From Pegoplata infirma (taxonomy: Eukaryota > Arthropoda > Insecta > Diptera > Anthomyiidae): a stretch of 64,000 nt of DNA. Positions 43,143 through 53,661 of this stretch are shown piece after piece (the first letter of the stretch is position 1; each line of letters begins with the position of its first letter). The notes under the pieces were generated by a model, which made no database searches, was not told the DNA's origin, and saw only the letters and a list, made by a program, of their open reading frames with translations. The stretch lies in NCBI GenBank assembly GCA_963921195.1, contig OY992541.1, forward strand, positions 10,448,951 to 10,512,950, in the 5' to 3' direction. A program made the translations under genes and the position numbers.

Positions 43143-43429
43143 CAGGCGCGGATCCAGGAATTTCATTTGGGGGGGGGGGGGAGATTTTTTTTTACCAAAC
43201 AATTTCAAAAGTTGCTTGGAAGCGGGGGGGAGGGGGGGTTGTTTGTGACTTTTTGTTAATATTTTTAATATTAAGTAATAAATTGAAAGGCAAAACATTT
43301 TTTTGTAATGCGGATTCAGCTTTTCGATTTTTGTGACATTTTTTTATATCCAAAAATTTTTTTAAGATTTACTTCATTAATAAGACCGTTAATAGTCAAA
43401 TAAAAAAGTTGTTTTATTCTCAGGTCGAA

Positions 43430-44480
43430 TTTTCTATAGAAAATATCTCAGATTCAACATTTTTCGCATAGAAAATCTCTCAGAATTTTAAACTTTATTT
43501 ATTTATTAGAAATTATCTGAAATTCTGAAACATTCTTTCTATAAAACTTTTTTCCAAATTCTATAATATACTTTTCTTATAAATAATCCCTGAAATAATT
43601 CTTATATTTTTTGTATACAAAAATTCTCAGATCCTGAAACATATTTCGTAAGTAAAATTTTTTAGAAAATTTTACGAAGAAATTTTAATACACTTTCCCA
43701 AAAATAAAATCTTAAAAATTATAGTATTTTTCTATAGAAAAATTTTACGGTTTTAATGCCAATTAATGATTTCCAATGCAATTTCTTAGATTCTCAAAAA
43801 TTTTTAAAATAGAAAAATTATTATTGTTGGACACAATTTCAAAAGAAAAATTTCCATATTCAGAGACACATTTCCTATAGAAAAATTCTCGGTATCTTCC
43901 AACCGAAAAATGTTCAGATTCTGAGAGATTTTTCATTCAAAATAGTTTTCTATAGAAAAGTTATAAAATAAATATTTTTCCTATAAGAAAATTAGAGATT
44001 TTGATTAACTTTTCCTATAGAAAAATTCGCAGATTCTTTAAAATTTTTAAAACAAAGAGATTCTCATGTTCGTAAAAATTTTTCCATAAAAAAATTCTAA
44101 AGTTCGGAAATATATTTCCGCATAGCAAATTAAGATTCTGAGAAATTTATTTGTAGAAAAATTCTTGTCAGATTCTGAAACATTTGTTCTAAGAAAAATT
44201 CTCAGTTGCTGAGGAATTTTTTATATAGACATTTTGCCTAAAATTTGAGATTATTTTTTAATAAAAAAATTCTAACATTCAGAGTTAAATACATAAGTAT
44301 CACGGTATTTTCTAACGATAAAGTCTTGAATTCTGAGATATTTTTCTAAAAAAATTATTTGAGATAATACTTTTTTCTTAGAAAATGATAAGAAATATCA
44401 TTCGGCTAGAAAATGTCCACGACTCTATTGACATTTAAGTTTCTCATATGAAATTTCATAAGTTCTGAAACATTTTATCC
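43430..44480 (+). repeat. Degenerate ~33-bp tandem array
   Basis: About 30 loose repeats of 'cctatagaaaaattctcag' plus 'attctgaaacattttt'. Similar text occurs at 3500-3680 and 28010-28150. Too diverged for a consensus by eye. Noncoding. Confidence 0.7.
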
Positions 44481-45365
44481 TAAATAAAACATTTAAAAAT
44501 GAATAACTTTGGACAACTATAAGAAAGAAACGATCATAACAAACCCGAAATGTTCCTTTTTCATGGCAATTTAAAATGTCTGATATAATAAAAACAGACC
44601 TGTAAATACTTGAAAATTTATTTACTTATTCTACAATTTTCAAATATTTTTTGTATTTGTACTTGAAAATTTCAAATACAAATATTTTTTTACTTACTTA
44701 ACATTTCTACAAGTAAGTAAAACAAAATACTTACTTAAAGTTTTCAAGTTCAAATATTTTCAAATAAATGTTGTATTTGAAAAAATTTTTACAAATAAAA
44801 TATTTGTCAACAATGTTTACAAATAAAATATTTGAGAACATTTTTTCAAATATTTTTTACTTGTCTACATTTTTCAAATATTTTTATACTTGCCCACATT
44901 TTTGAAATAAGAATAGTTAACGCAAATAAAGCCGTAACAACCAATTTTTTAAAATAATATTTTTACACAAATGCATATTTGCAATACAGCTTTAAATTTG
45001 CCTATTTGAAAGACGCGTTTTTTTTTTTTGGAAATTCCAATTTTTGCATAGAATGCATAAAAGTGGGTAAATTAGCCCTTTTTGGTCACTTTAACCGTTT
45101 TCATAAAAATGTGATGTAATATGGATGTATTTCCATTGGCCGAATAAATGAATAAAATGTAATAAAAATAGTATTTGTGTGATTAATGTACATATGAGGT
45201 ATTTTTTTTTTTGTTTTCATCTAAAACCTCAGATTTGTAGAGTGGTGATATATCTGCTTCTTACTAACTTTTGCTTCGCGACCCCTTTTCAATATTTCAA
45301 ATTTTTCGCGACCCACAACATTAAAAATATAGTAACATAAGGAAAACAAGACATAATTTTCTTAT

Positions 45366-45713
45366 TTGTGTGTAATAAATTTGTTTGTCTATCCAGAGCT
45401 TTTTGTCGTAAAAGACGAATGGCTATATTCAGATTTAAAAATTGCAAAGCTTATATCACTTACGATAGAGTCCGATGTTAATGTTTTGGACTGTGGCGGA
45501 AGAACTAATTGTAAGATGAAATATGGCGTTTTTTTACAATTTATCTGATTTTGACGACCTCCAATGGCCTAGGAAGACTAAAATTGGCACGAGTAGAGTT
45601 CGGACCATAAAGATCCCACGAACCTAGATTTTTAAAATGCGGTGTAAGTATGAAAAATGAAAAGAAAATAAGCGTGTTATATTTCCTTATTTGTGTTTAA
45701 ACACTTTTTCCAT
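45366..45713 (+). repeat. Repeat Y, distant copy, first part
   Basis: 'gtttgtctatccagagcttt', 'ggactgtggcggaagaacta', 'caatggcctaggaagact' and 'atttccttatttgtgttt' match Y at 26 kb. Continued at 48457-48553 ('gtccattgatgagctagaaa', 'taaaacacctgggccagatc'). Confidence 0.7.
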
Positions 45714-48456
45714 CTACACCTTTTCCAATTGAAATTCAGAAAAGATCAATTGTAATTCAGAAATCACAATTGAAATTCAGAAATCCCAATTGAAATTCAG
45801 AATAGCCCAATTGAAATTCAGAAATCGTAATTGAAATTCAGAAAAGCCCAATTGAAATTCAGAAATCACAATTGAAATTCAGAAAAGCACAATTGAAATT
45901 CAGAAATCACAATTGAAATTCAGAAAAGCCCAATTGAAATTCAGAAAAGCACAATTGAAATTCAGAAAATCACAATTGAAATTCAGAAAAGCACAATTGA
46001 AATTCAGAAAAGCCCAATTGAAATTCAGAAAAGCACAATTGAAATTCAGAAATCGTAATTGAAATTCAGAAAAGCCCAATTGAAATTCAGAAAAGATCAA
46101 TTGAAATTCAGAAATCTTAATTGAAATTCAGAAAATCACAATTGAAATTCAGAAAAGCACAATTGAAATTCAGAAAAGCACAATTGAAATTCAGAAAAGT
46201 ACAATTGAAATTCAGAAAAGCCCAATTGAAATTCAGAAATCGTAATTGAAATTCAGAAAAGCCCAATTGAAATTCAGAAAAGCACAATTGAAATTCAGAA
46301 AATCCCAATTGAAATTCAGAAAAGCACAATTGAAATTCAGAAAAACGCAATTGAAATTCAGAAAAGCCCAATTGAAATTCAGAAAAGCACAATTGAAATT
46401 CAGAAAAGCACAATTGAAATTCAGAAAAGCCCAATTGAAATTCAGAAATCGTAATTGAAATTCAGAAAAGCCCAATTGAAATTCAGAAAATCACAATTGA
46501 AATTCAGAAAATCACAATTGAAATTCAGAAAAGCCCAATTGAAATTCAGAAAAACACAATTGAAATTCAGAAAAGCACAATTGAAATTCAGAAAAGCACA
46601 ATTGAAATTCAGAAAAGCCCAATTGAAATTCAGAAAAGCACAATTGAAATTCAGAAAAGCCCAATTGAAATTCAGAAATCGTAATTGAAATTCAGAAAAG
46701 CCCAATTGAAATTCAGAAAAGCCCAATTGAAATTCAGAAAAGCACAATTGAAATTCAGAAAAGCCCAATTGAAATTCAGAAAAGATCAATTGAAATTCAG
46801 AAAATCACAATTGAAATTCAGAAAAGCCCAATTGAAATTCAGAAATCACAATTGAAATTCAGAAAATGTAAACAAACCAATTATTAGTCACCACTACAAA
46901 CATAGACACATTATGCCAATGCAGTACATAGATGTGTATATGAGAGTATCTAACTTTATTCTCTTGCTACGTATTGTAGAGAGCAGACAGACAATACACT
47001 CATAAAATGCTGAAGGTAACATCAAGTGAAACTGACTTTTTATTATTTTTCTTTAAAACAAATTTTTCATTAATGTATTTGTCAAGGTAGAGTAAATATT
47101 TTTGTTCACTAAATTAATTAATTTACAAAAAATAATAAAAATTCTGTTAAACTAAATTTTACCTACAACATTCTATGAGTGTATTATTGTCTGTCTGCTC
47201 TCTACAATACGTAGCAAGAGAATAAAGTTAAATACTCTCATAGTTGTACAGCATTTGTTTAATGTGTATATGTAGTGGTGACTCATAATTGGTTTGTTTA
47301 CATTTTCTGAATTTCAATTGTGATTTCTGAATTTCAATTGGGCTTTTCTGAATTTCAATTGTGATTTTCTGAATTTCAATTGTGCTTTTCTGAATTTCAA
47401 TTGGGCTTTTCTGAATTTCAATTGTGCTTTTCTGAATTTCAATTGGGCTTTTCTGAATTTCAATTACGATTTCTGAATTTCAATTGGGCTTTTCTGAATT
47501 TCAATTGTGATTTTCTGAATTTCAATTGGGCTTTTCTGAATTTCAATTGTGCTTTTCTGAATTTCAATTGGGATTTTCTGAATTTCAATTGTGCTTTTCT
47601 GAATTTCAATTGGGCTTTTCTGAATTTCAATTGTGATTTTCTGAATTTCAATTGTGATTTTCTGAATTTCAATTGGGCTTTTCTGAATTTCAATTACGAT
47701 TTCTGAATTTCAATTGGGCTTTTCTGAATTTCAATTGTGATTTTCTGAATTTCAATTGTGCTTTTCTGAATTTCAATTGTGCTTTTCTGAATTTCAATTG
47801 TGCTTTTCTGAATTTCAATTGTGCTTTTCTGAATTTCAATTGGGCTTTTCTGAATTTCAATTGTGATTTTCTGAATTTCAATTGTGATTTTCTGAATTTC
47901 AATTGTGCTTTTCTGAATTTCAATTGGGCTTTTCTGAATTTCAATTACGATTTCTGAATTTCAATTGGGCTTTTCTGAATTTCAATTGTGATTTTCTGAA
48001 TTTCAATTGTGCTTTTCTGAATTTCAATTGCGCTTTTCTGAATTTCAATTGGGCTTTTCTGAATTTCAATTACGATTTCTGAATTTCAATTGGGCTTTTC
48101 TGAATTTCAATTGTGATTTTCTGAATTTCAATTGTGCTTTTCTGAATTTCAATTGGGCTTTTCTGAATTTCAATTGTGCTTTTCTGAATTTCAATTGATC
48201 TTTTCTGAATTTCAATTGGGCTTTTCTGAATTTCAATTGTGATTTCTGAATTTCAATTGGGCTTTTCTGAATTTCAATTGTGATTTCTGAATTTCAATTG
48301 GGTTTTTCTGAATTTCAATTGTGATTTCTGAATTTCAATTAGGCTTTTCTGAATTTCAATTATGATTTCTGAATTTCAATTGTGCTTTTCTGAATTTCAA
48401 TTGGGATTTCTGAATTACAATTGATCTTTTCTGAATTTCAATTGGAAAAGGTGTAG
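45714..48456. mobile_element. Foldback element with arms made of 20/21-bp tandem repeats
   Basis: Inverted ends CTACACCTTTTCCAATTG and CAATTGGAAAAGGTGTAG. Each arm is an array of about 55 copies of ATTGAAATTCAGAAAAGCCCA (21 bp), with 20-bp variants lacking one A (45726-46866, reversed at 47305-48447). The arms continue inward as unique inverted sequence (46867-47005, 47165-47304) around a short loop. AT flanks each end, and comparison with other Y copies supports a 2-bp AT duplication. Arms of short direct repeats are the architecture of Drosophila FB elements. Frames of up to 115 codons on both strands are repeat artefacts. Confidence 0.9.
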
Positions 48457-48553
48457 ATATGTCTAAAGTCCATTGATGAGCTAGAAAGCTGAAAATTGGC
48501 GTCCATGTGTGTGTAAAACACCTGGGCCAGATCCTAACGAATTCAGATATTTT
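48457..48553 (+). repeat. Repeat Y, distant copy, second part
   Basis: Resumes repeat Y after the foldback, matching 26140-26215 ('gatgagctacaaagctgaaa', 'taaaacacctggagcagatc'). Confidence 0.75.
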
Positions 48554-48824
48554 TAAATTTTGATAACTTTTGTGGATCGCGACCCAAAGTTTGAGAACCG
48601 TTGTGCTAATAGCAACGTTTTCTCAACAATTAGAAGAAGTGCTCACTTCTTTTTTGCTGCCAGCTCTGTTTTGCGTGGTGCAACATTTCATGGTGTTCGC
48701 CGCTAAGCGATCCGTGTCCTGGGCGATTAAAAATAACCTTTTTACTGTGGCAGACGCAGTTAAAATTGCACATGTGCGTAAGTGCTTCTTTTTGTAATAT
48801 TTTTTTTTGTTTTATGAAGAAATA

Positions 48825-49728
48825 AGGGGTGGTCCAATAACTGGTATCTTTTTAAAACATGCAATGAAATGAACAATACTCAATAGTTTTGAAACCTTAT
48901 GGCTTTATTTGAAAGAGCAAACATTCCCGTTTTTTATGGCAAACGACTTCATTGATGCGTCTTCGGCTTGCTCCGCTGTATCGCGTTGTAGCGCAGTACT
49001 GCGCTGCCAAACTGCACGTTTTTCGAAAAAAAGTTTTTAACCGAAATAAGGCACTCAAATGAGGTTATGTTAACAAACAAATTGGTACATCTTGGGATCG
49101 TAAAACTTGCAAGGTATTGTAAAGAATCCAATTCATCTATAGAAAGCAATAGATTTGAGTATCAGCATCATTACACAATATTTTCAAAAATACAGCTGAA
49201 ACTCCCATTTTCGTCAAAGATGAGCGCTACATAGCCATGATTACCGACTTTTTGTTGGTCGTAATAGAATATACCAACTTGGATGACATTTATTTTTAGA
49301 AGGATGTCGCAATATGTCCCACAGTCCATCAAACAATCGATATTTTGCGCACTTAGTTCGGAAATCGTGATTTTCGCCATATTCGCGGTGACAATTGATC
49401 ACTTCAGAGCTGCCGATTAAAAACTTTAAAAATTTTTTTGAGGGTTCTCGTTAAAGATTCATGCAACATGGGAAATCCAGAAATGTTCTAGGCCCATTCG
49501 ACGAATATCGTTCAAGCCATTCGTGAGATAGAACCAGAAACATTAGAAAAATGGGTGCCGAGAATGAGCTACTGCGGAGCTAACCCAGGCAACCGCATGA
49601 ATGAAGTCGTTTGCCATAAATAATGGGAATATTTGCTCTTTCAAATAAAGCCATAAGGTTTCAAAACTATTGAGTATTGTTCATTTCATTGCATGTTTTA
49701 AAAAGATACCAGTTATTGGACCACCCTG
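48825..49728. mobile_element. mariner-like element, internally deleted, long inverted ends
   Basis: AGGGGTGGTCCAATAACTGG at the left and CCAGTTATTGGACCACCCTG at the right, flanked by TA (48823-48824, 49729-49730). The inverted ends extend about 150 bp, to 'ggcaaacgacttcattnatgcg', so the right one overlaps the end of the transposase gene. Total about 900 bp against about 1.3 kb for a complete mariner. Confidence 0.9.
49040..49623 (+). pseudogene. mariner transposase, C-terminal half
   Basis: Upstream piece GYVNKQ and SWDRKT (about 49056-49090) matches the '(G/H)VNKQN...W' region of mariner transposases. A frame from about 49160 then runs to TAA at 49621-49623: VKDERYIAMITDFLL, LDDIYF-stop-KDVAICPT containing the second catalytic aspartate (the usual QQDGA.CHT), then FGNRDF and finally IREIEPETLEKWVPRM and MNEVVCHK. 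Four in-frame stops (TAG, TAG, TGA, TAG) interrupt 49265-49500, but no frameshift does. The N-terminal DNA-binding half is absent. Confidence 0.85.
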
Positions 49729-49996
49729 TACAAGTAATGGGATCGTTTAAATAAGAATTCTGCATTTCCAATGCGCTTCACGTTATATTATTGGCTTGTG
49801 GATTTTCGTTATCAAAAAATTTTAATATAAAATTTTCTAACAAAATATTTTTGACAAATAAATTTATTTGAAAAAATGTTGCCAAATATTTTATTTGAGT
49901 TCAAATATTTTATTTGTAAACATTTTCTTCAAATATTTTACTTATGATAAGTATTTTACTTATAATAAGTATTTTACTTATAGCAAGTATAAACAT

Positions 49997-52372
49997 TACG
50001 GCGTTTTATCAAAAACTTTTTTTTGGATTTTTGCAACTCTTGAAACGGAATATGAATTCTTATGGCCTAAAAGATTTTTGAGATTTTTTTCAGATTTTTG
50101 GAATGTCGGGATCAACTCGCTCAAATCGATTTTATCAAAAAATTGAGGTTATGAAACATAATTTTTTTTATTTTTTGTTCTCTGGTGCCTTTTTTTAACA
50201 AAACCGGATATAATACTTCTTAATGTTGCTAGCCTCCTAAAAAAAATATTCGCGGTCAAAATTATAAGTTCAAGGGTCACTAAGATGACCTTAAAAGTAA
50301 AAATTCAGAATTTCCCGTGTTTTAACCTCAATAATTCGAGAAATAAGCTATATATGAACGTCATGTTGAATCCGTTAGATAGGTCTTTAAAACACCTTTC
50401 ATTTAAAACCAATCTGACTATTGTCACTTTTGTAGAAATGTTAAAAAAAATAAAAAACTGGGAAAAACTCATTTTCTCCCCCATTTTATCGAAAATTGAA
50501 CTGGTGCATTAGGTAGTTTTTATACCCTCCACTCTAGTGATAGAGGGTATATATAAGTTTGTCATTCCGTTTGTAACACATCGAAATATTAGTCTAGGAC
50601 CCCATAAAGTATATATATTCATGATCCTTGATCGATTTTAAGTCGATCTAGCGATGTCCGTCCGTCCGTCCGTCCGTCTGTCTGTCTGTCTGTCCGTTGA
50701 AAACACGCTAACTTTTGAAAGACTTTACGGAGGCTCCTGAAGTTTAACATATATGTTCTCCATTTACCGGGTCAGGTTGGTATTGCAATCCAGCGAAATC
50801 GGTCCAGTGGTTCAAAAGTTATGAGCAAAATAGTAAATTTCGGCAAGGGTATTTTTCGAATTTACAAGATTAAAACCGCTATAACTTTCGAAAGACAATT
50901 CTGAGGGGCTGAAGCTTAGCATATATATTTTTCGTTTCTCGAGGCTGTTTGGTTTTGAATTTCAGCAAAATCGGTTCAGTGGTTCAAAAGTTATAAGCAA
51001 AGCAGTGAATTTCAGATTTGTTTCACCTTAAACTGCTGAAAACTCGTTAAACAAGTTTTATAAGCATGGTGAAATACCAGTTTTGTAAAACTTGTTGTTT
51101 GATTTCTTGTCGTGGGGTGCAGTTTAGTTGTTAGACAAGTAAATATTTGTTATTGTTTTGTTATTGTGAGTGTTACTGTATGTAACGGGAAAAAATCAAA
51201 TAAAGTATGTGTATGATTGAATGTTAATTTGTTTTTGGTTTTTAAAGAAGAAGATGGTAATATAAAAAAAGAAGAAAATATGTGAAATAGTTTTTTTTTT
51301 GTATTACATTATAGGTATAAAACAACAAAAATATTTACAAAGTAATTTGTTACTCAAAGAAATTGTACACTAAAAAAGTATTTACACTCAAAAAAAAAAT
51401 GTTACACTCAAAAAAAAATGTATACATTATTATTTTTTTTTTGTTTAATGAAATGGCAGACTCAAAAAAATGTTGACAGTCAAAAAAATTTTACACTCAA
51501 AAAAATTTGATTGATTAAAAAAAGTTTGACTCAAAATAATATATATATTTCTAATAAAAAATTTGTAATGCAATTTTTGAAATTTTTTTTAGAAAATTAC
51601 TAACAGATAACATTGTGGAGGGTATTCATAGATTCGACCAAGTCGAATTTAATTTTTCTACTTGTTTTTTGTAAAGTTAAAATAATAACTTTTAAAGGCT
51701 TTTTATAGATTGTAGTTAGTGTTTCCAAGCCGGTTAACCAAAAAACCGGTTTTTTGTCAAAAAAAACCGGTTTGACAAAAACCCGGGTTTCCGGTTTGGA
51801 AACACTAATTGCAATCAAAAAAACTTCTTTTAAGTTTATTATTTCAATTTTACAAAAAAACTACTAATGGATTCCCTTCGATTTTCTGTAAAATGGGGGA
51901 AAAAATGAGTTTATCTTAGTTTTTTAATATTTCTACTAAAGTGACAAATGTCATTTTGGTTTTAAATTAAAGGTATTAAAAAGACCTATCTAACGGATTC
52001 ATCATTACGTTCATATATTGCATATTTCTCAAATTATTAAGGTTGGAACACGGGAAATTCTGAATTTTTACTTTAAAGGTCATCTTAGTGACCCTTGAAG
52101 TTCTTATTTTGACCGCGAATATTTTTTTTTAGGAGGCTAGCAACATTAAGAAGTATTATATCCGGTTTTGTTAAAAAAAGGCACCAGAGAACAAAAAATA
52201 AAAAAAATTATGTTTCATAACCTCATTTTTTTGATAAAATCGATTTGAGCGAGTTGATCCCGACATTCCAAAAATCTGAAAAAAATCTCAAAAATCTTTT
52301 AGGCCATAAGAATTCATATTCCGCTTCAAGAGTTGCAAAAATCCAAAAAAAAGTTTTTGATGAAACGCCCTA
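49997..52372. mobile_element. Foldback element with ~520-bp arms, 8-bp duplication
   Basis: TACGGCGTTTTATCAAAAAC and the mirrored GTTTTTGATGAAACGCCCTA, with a perfect duplication ATAAACAT (49989-49996, 52373-52380). Arms 49997-50516 and about 51855-52372 match closely. The centre is occupied by DINE-1 copy 9. The 92- and 75-codon frames in the left arm have no recognisable similarity and are broken in the right arm. Confidence 0.9.
50517..51667 (+). mobile_element. DINE-1-like element, copy 9 (GTAGAAAAG subtype), complete
   Basis: Full length: 'tttttataccctccactcta', block, GTCC/GTCT microsatellite (50656-50697), body with three 'tccagtggttcaaaagttat'-type segments, 'acactcaaaaaaaa' repeats (51360-51500), 'gtggagggtattcatagatt', hairpin and CTTGTT. 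After it, 51690-51850 has an inverted 'aaccggtttttt' motif and nothing else recognisable. Confidence 0.92.
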
Positions 52373-52861
52373 ATAAACATATTTGAAATTACTTGTATTT
52401 GATTTTTTAAATACAAATATTTTTTTTACTTACTTAAAAAATGTTAAGTAAGTAAAACAAATATTTGAACTTGAAAACTTCAAGTATAAGTATTTCAATA
52501 TTTAGTAAATATTATTTATATTTATATTTAGTAAATATTTCAATATTTAGTAAATATTATTTACTTAAAAATACTTAAGTACAACTTTTTTACAGGTTTG
52601 AATAAAAATAAGTGAAAACTTTTTTAACAATTTCTCTATAATTCCAAGCATTGCCAATTTTTTTTTTTTATATGGGGTTTGACAGATTTTTTCCCGTGAA
52701 ATCGAACAGAGTACTAATATATAATAATATAATAATAATTTGATCCAATGATCAGTTTTTTATTTATTTTTCCAATTTATTTACAAATCATTTTTAATAA
52801 TTTAAACCTAACCGAGAACTGGTAACAATGACCGTCGTCTCGTTGTAGCGAAATCGACCAA

Positions 52862-52936
52862 GGGTTTTGGTGGGAATCGAACCCACGACCTCCTCTTTAA
52901 TAGGATAGCACGCTACCAACTAGCCTACAGGGCCCC
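52862..52936 (-). repeat. tRNA-like sequence, well-folded
   Basis: The minus strand reads GGCTAGTTGGTAGCG (A box/D arm), an ATCCT/AGGAG anticodon-like stem with loop ATTAAAG, and GTGGGTTCGATTCCCAC, a perfect 5-bp T stem with the canonical TTCGATT loop and B box. The acceptor stem is poor (GGGCCCT against AAACCCTT). It is probably a tRNA-derived SINE head; a tRNA pseudogene is the alternative. It lies just outside the 44595-52600 element. Confidence 0.7.
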
Positions 52937-53609
52937 CGAGAGTAGGTACAGAGTATTATGCTTAAGGATGTAAAAAATTTCTTAGGATAGAGAGTCTGTG
53001 TGCTGACGTCAATCATCAGCACACATGTAACTCTCCTCTGTTTTTTTTAACATCCTGAATATTTTTGTATTCTTTTTGCCTTTATCTTCCTTTTTTCCTT
53101 TTCCTTTTCCTTTCGCTTTCTTTCTTTTTTTCTTTCTTTTTTTTTGAAATCATTTGGGGGGGGGAGAAATCCCATTCTCCCCCCGCCCCTGGATCCGCGC
53201 CTGTATATTATCATATATGATATCATATATGAGACCTAGACTGCCCAGAAAAAAAGCGAAGTTTTTATTTTCTTGGGGGATACCTGCAAATTTTGTTCCT
53301 TTTTGTGCAAAAAAATTTTGTTTTTTTTTGGGATTTTTAAAATAATATCTAGAGGTCGCGAACTCGCGTTTTATAACGATTTATTTTTTTTTTTGAGTTT
53401 TTTATTATTTTAAATTGTTAAATATGATTAATATGATAAAATATTAATAATTTCAGACAAAAAAATTAAATTAAAAATTAAATATCGCTCATTCCACGAG
53501 ATGTCTCCCAGCATCTAATCAAATGTTCCTTAATTTATTTGAAATTTTGCACACATGAACACTATGAAGCTATTAAAATAAATCAGTTGTTAGTTCCGAG
53601 AAAATCCGT

Positions 53610-53661
53610 GAATTCGCGAATATATTCGCGTTCGCGAATTCGTGGATTTTCGCGAAACTAA
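53610..53661. repeat. Hairpin with TTCGCGAA motifs
   Basis: GAAAATCCGTGAATTCGCGA and its mirrored copy TCGCGAATTCGTGGATTTTC, two mismatches in 21 bp, loop 'tatattcgcg'. The surrounding 53211-53610 shows no gene. Confidence 0.75.

Larger units (their letters stand above)
45254..48603. mobile_element. Possible hAT-like element with TCGCGACCC ends
   Basis: Left 'ctaacttttgcttcgcgacc' with a second 'ttttcgcgacccac' 50 bp in; right end reversed reads GGTTCTCAAACTTTGGGTCG, very like Charlie-type hAT ends. No clear duplication. It contains repeat Y, split by the foldback 45714-48456. Confidence 0.5.
44595..52600. mobile_element. hAT-like element, CAGACCTGTAAA ends, 8 kb with insertions
   Basis: CAGACCTGTAAATACTTG at the left and TTTTTTACAGGTTTG at the right, with AATAAAAA at 44587-44594 and 52601-52608 (perfect 8 bp, though low complexity). 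Long subterminal regions of 'aagtaagtaaaa/tacttgaa/caaatatttt' repeats (44600-44930, 49840-49990, 52375-52595) support a hAT-type element. Inserted in it are 45254-48603, 48825-49728 and 49997-52372. Confidence 0.72.
43143..53203. mobile_element. 10-kb nest bounded by G-rich hAT-like ends
   Basis: CAGGCGCGGATCCAGG at 43143 and CCTGGATCCGCGCCTG ending at 53203, each followed inward by 'tttcatttggggggg' in inverted orientation. TATATTA stands outside both (43136-43142, 53204-53210), a 7-bp duplication. The element's own sequence is short at each end; the remainder is a nest at least three further insertions deep. A related left end is at 15113. Confidence 0.78.

Noticed and set aside
46867..47304. 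Duplicated 'tgtctgtctgctctctacaa' (47187 and its mirror) as a DINE-1 GTCY tract.
   Set aside because: It is part of the inner inverted sequence of the tandem-repeat foldback, without the DINE-1 block or hairpin.
45900..48198. Many overlapping open frames of 60-115 codons with heptad repeats (FSEFQLG, FLNFNWA, KFRKAQL) on both strands.
   Set aside because: They result from a 21-bp repeat lacking stops in several frames. 20-bp variants shift the frame repeatedly, and both arms of a palindrome read the same way.
45726..48447. Regular short repeats that might be taken for a CRISPR array.
   Set aside because: Units are contiguous with no spacers, two arrays are mirrored, and the genome is an insect's.
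48570..48797. 75-codon frame with a hydrophobic start.
   Set aside because: It straddles the TCGCGACCC transposon end at 48603.
52862..52936. A functional tRNA gene.
   Set aside because: The T arm and anticodon stem are good but the acceptor stem does not pair; a tRNA-derived repeat is more likely.
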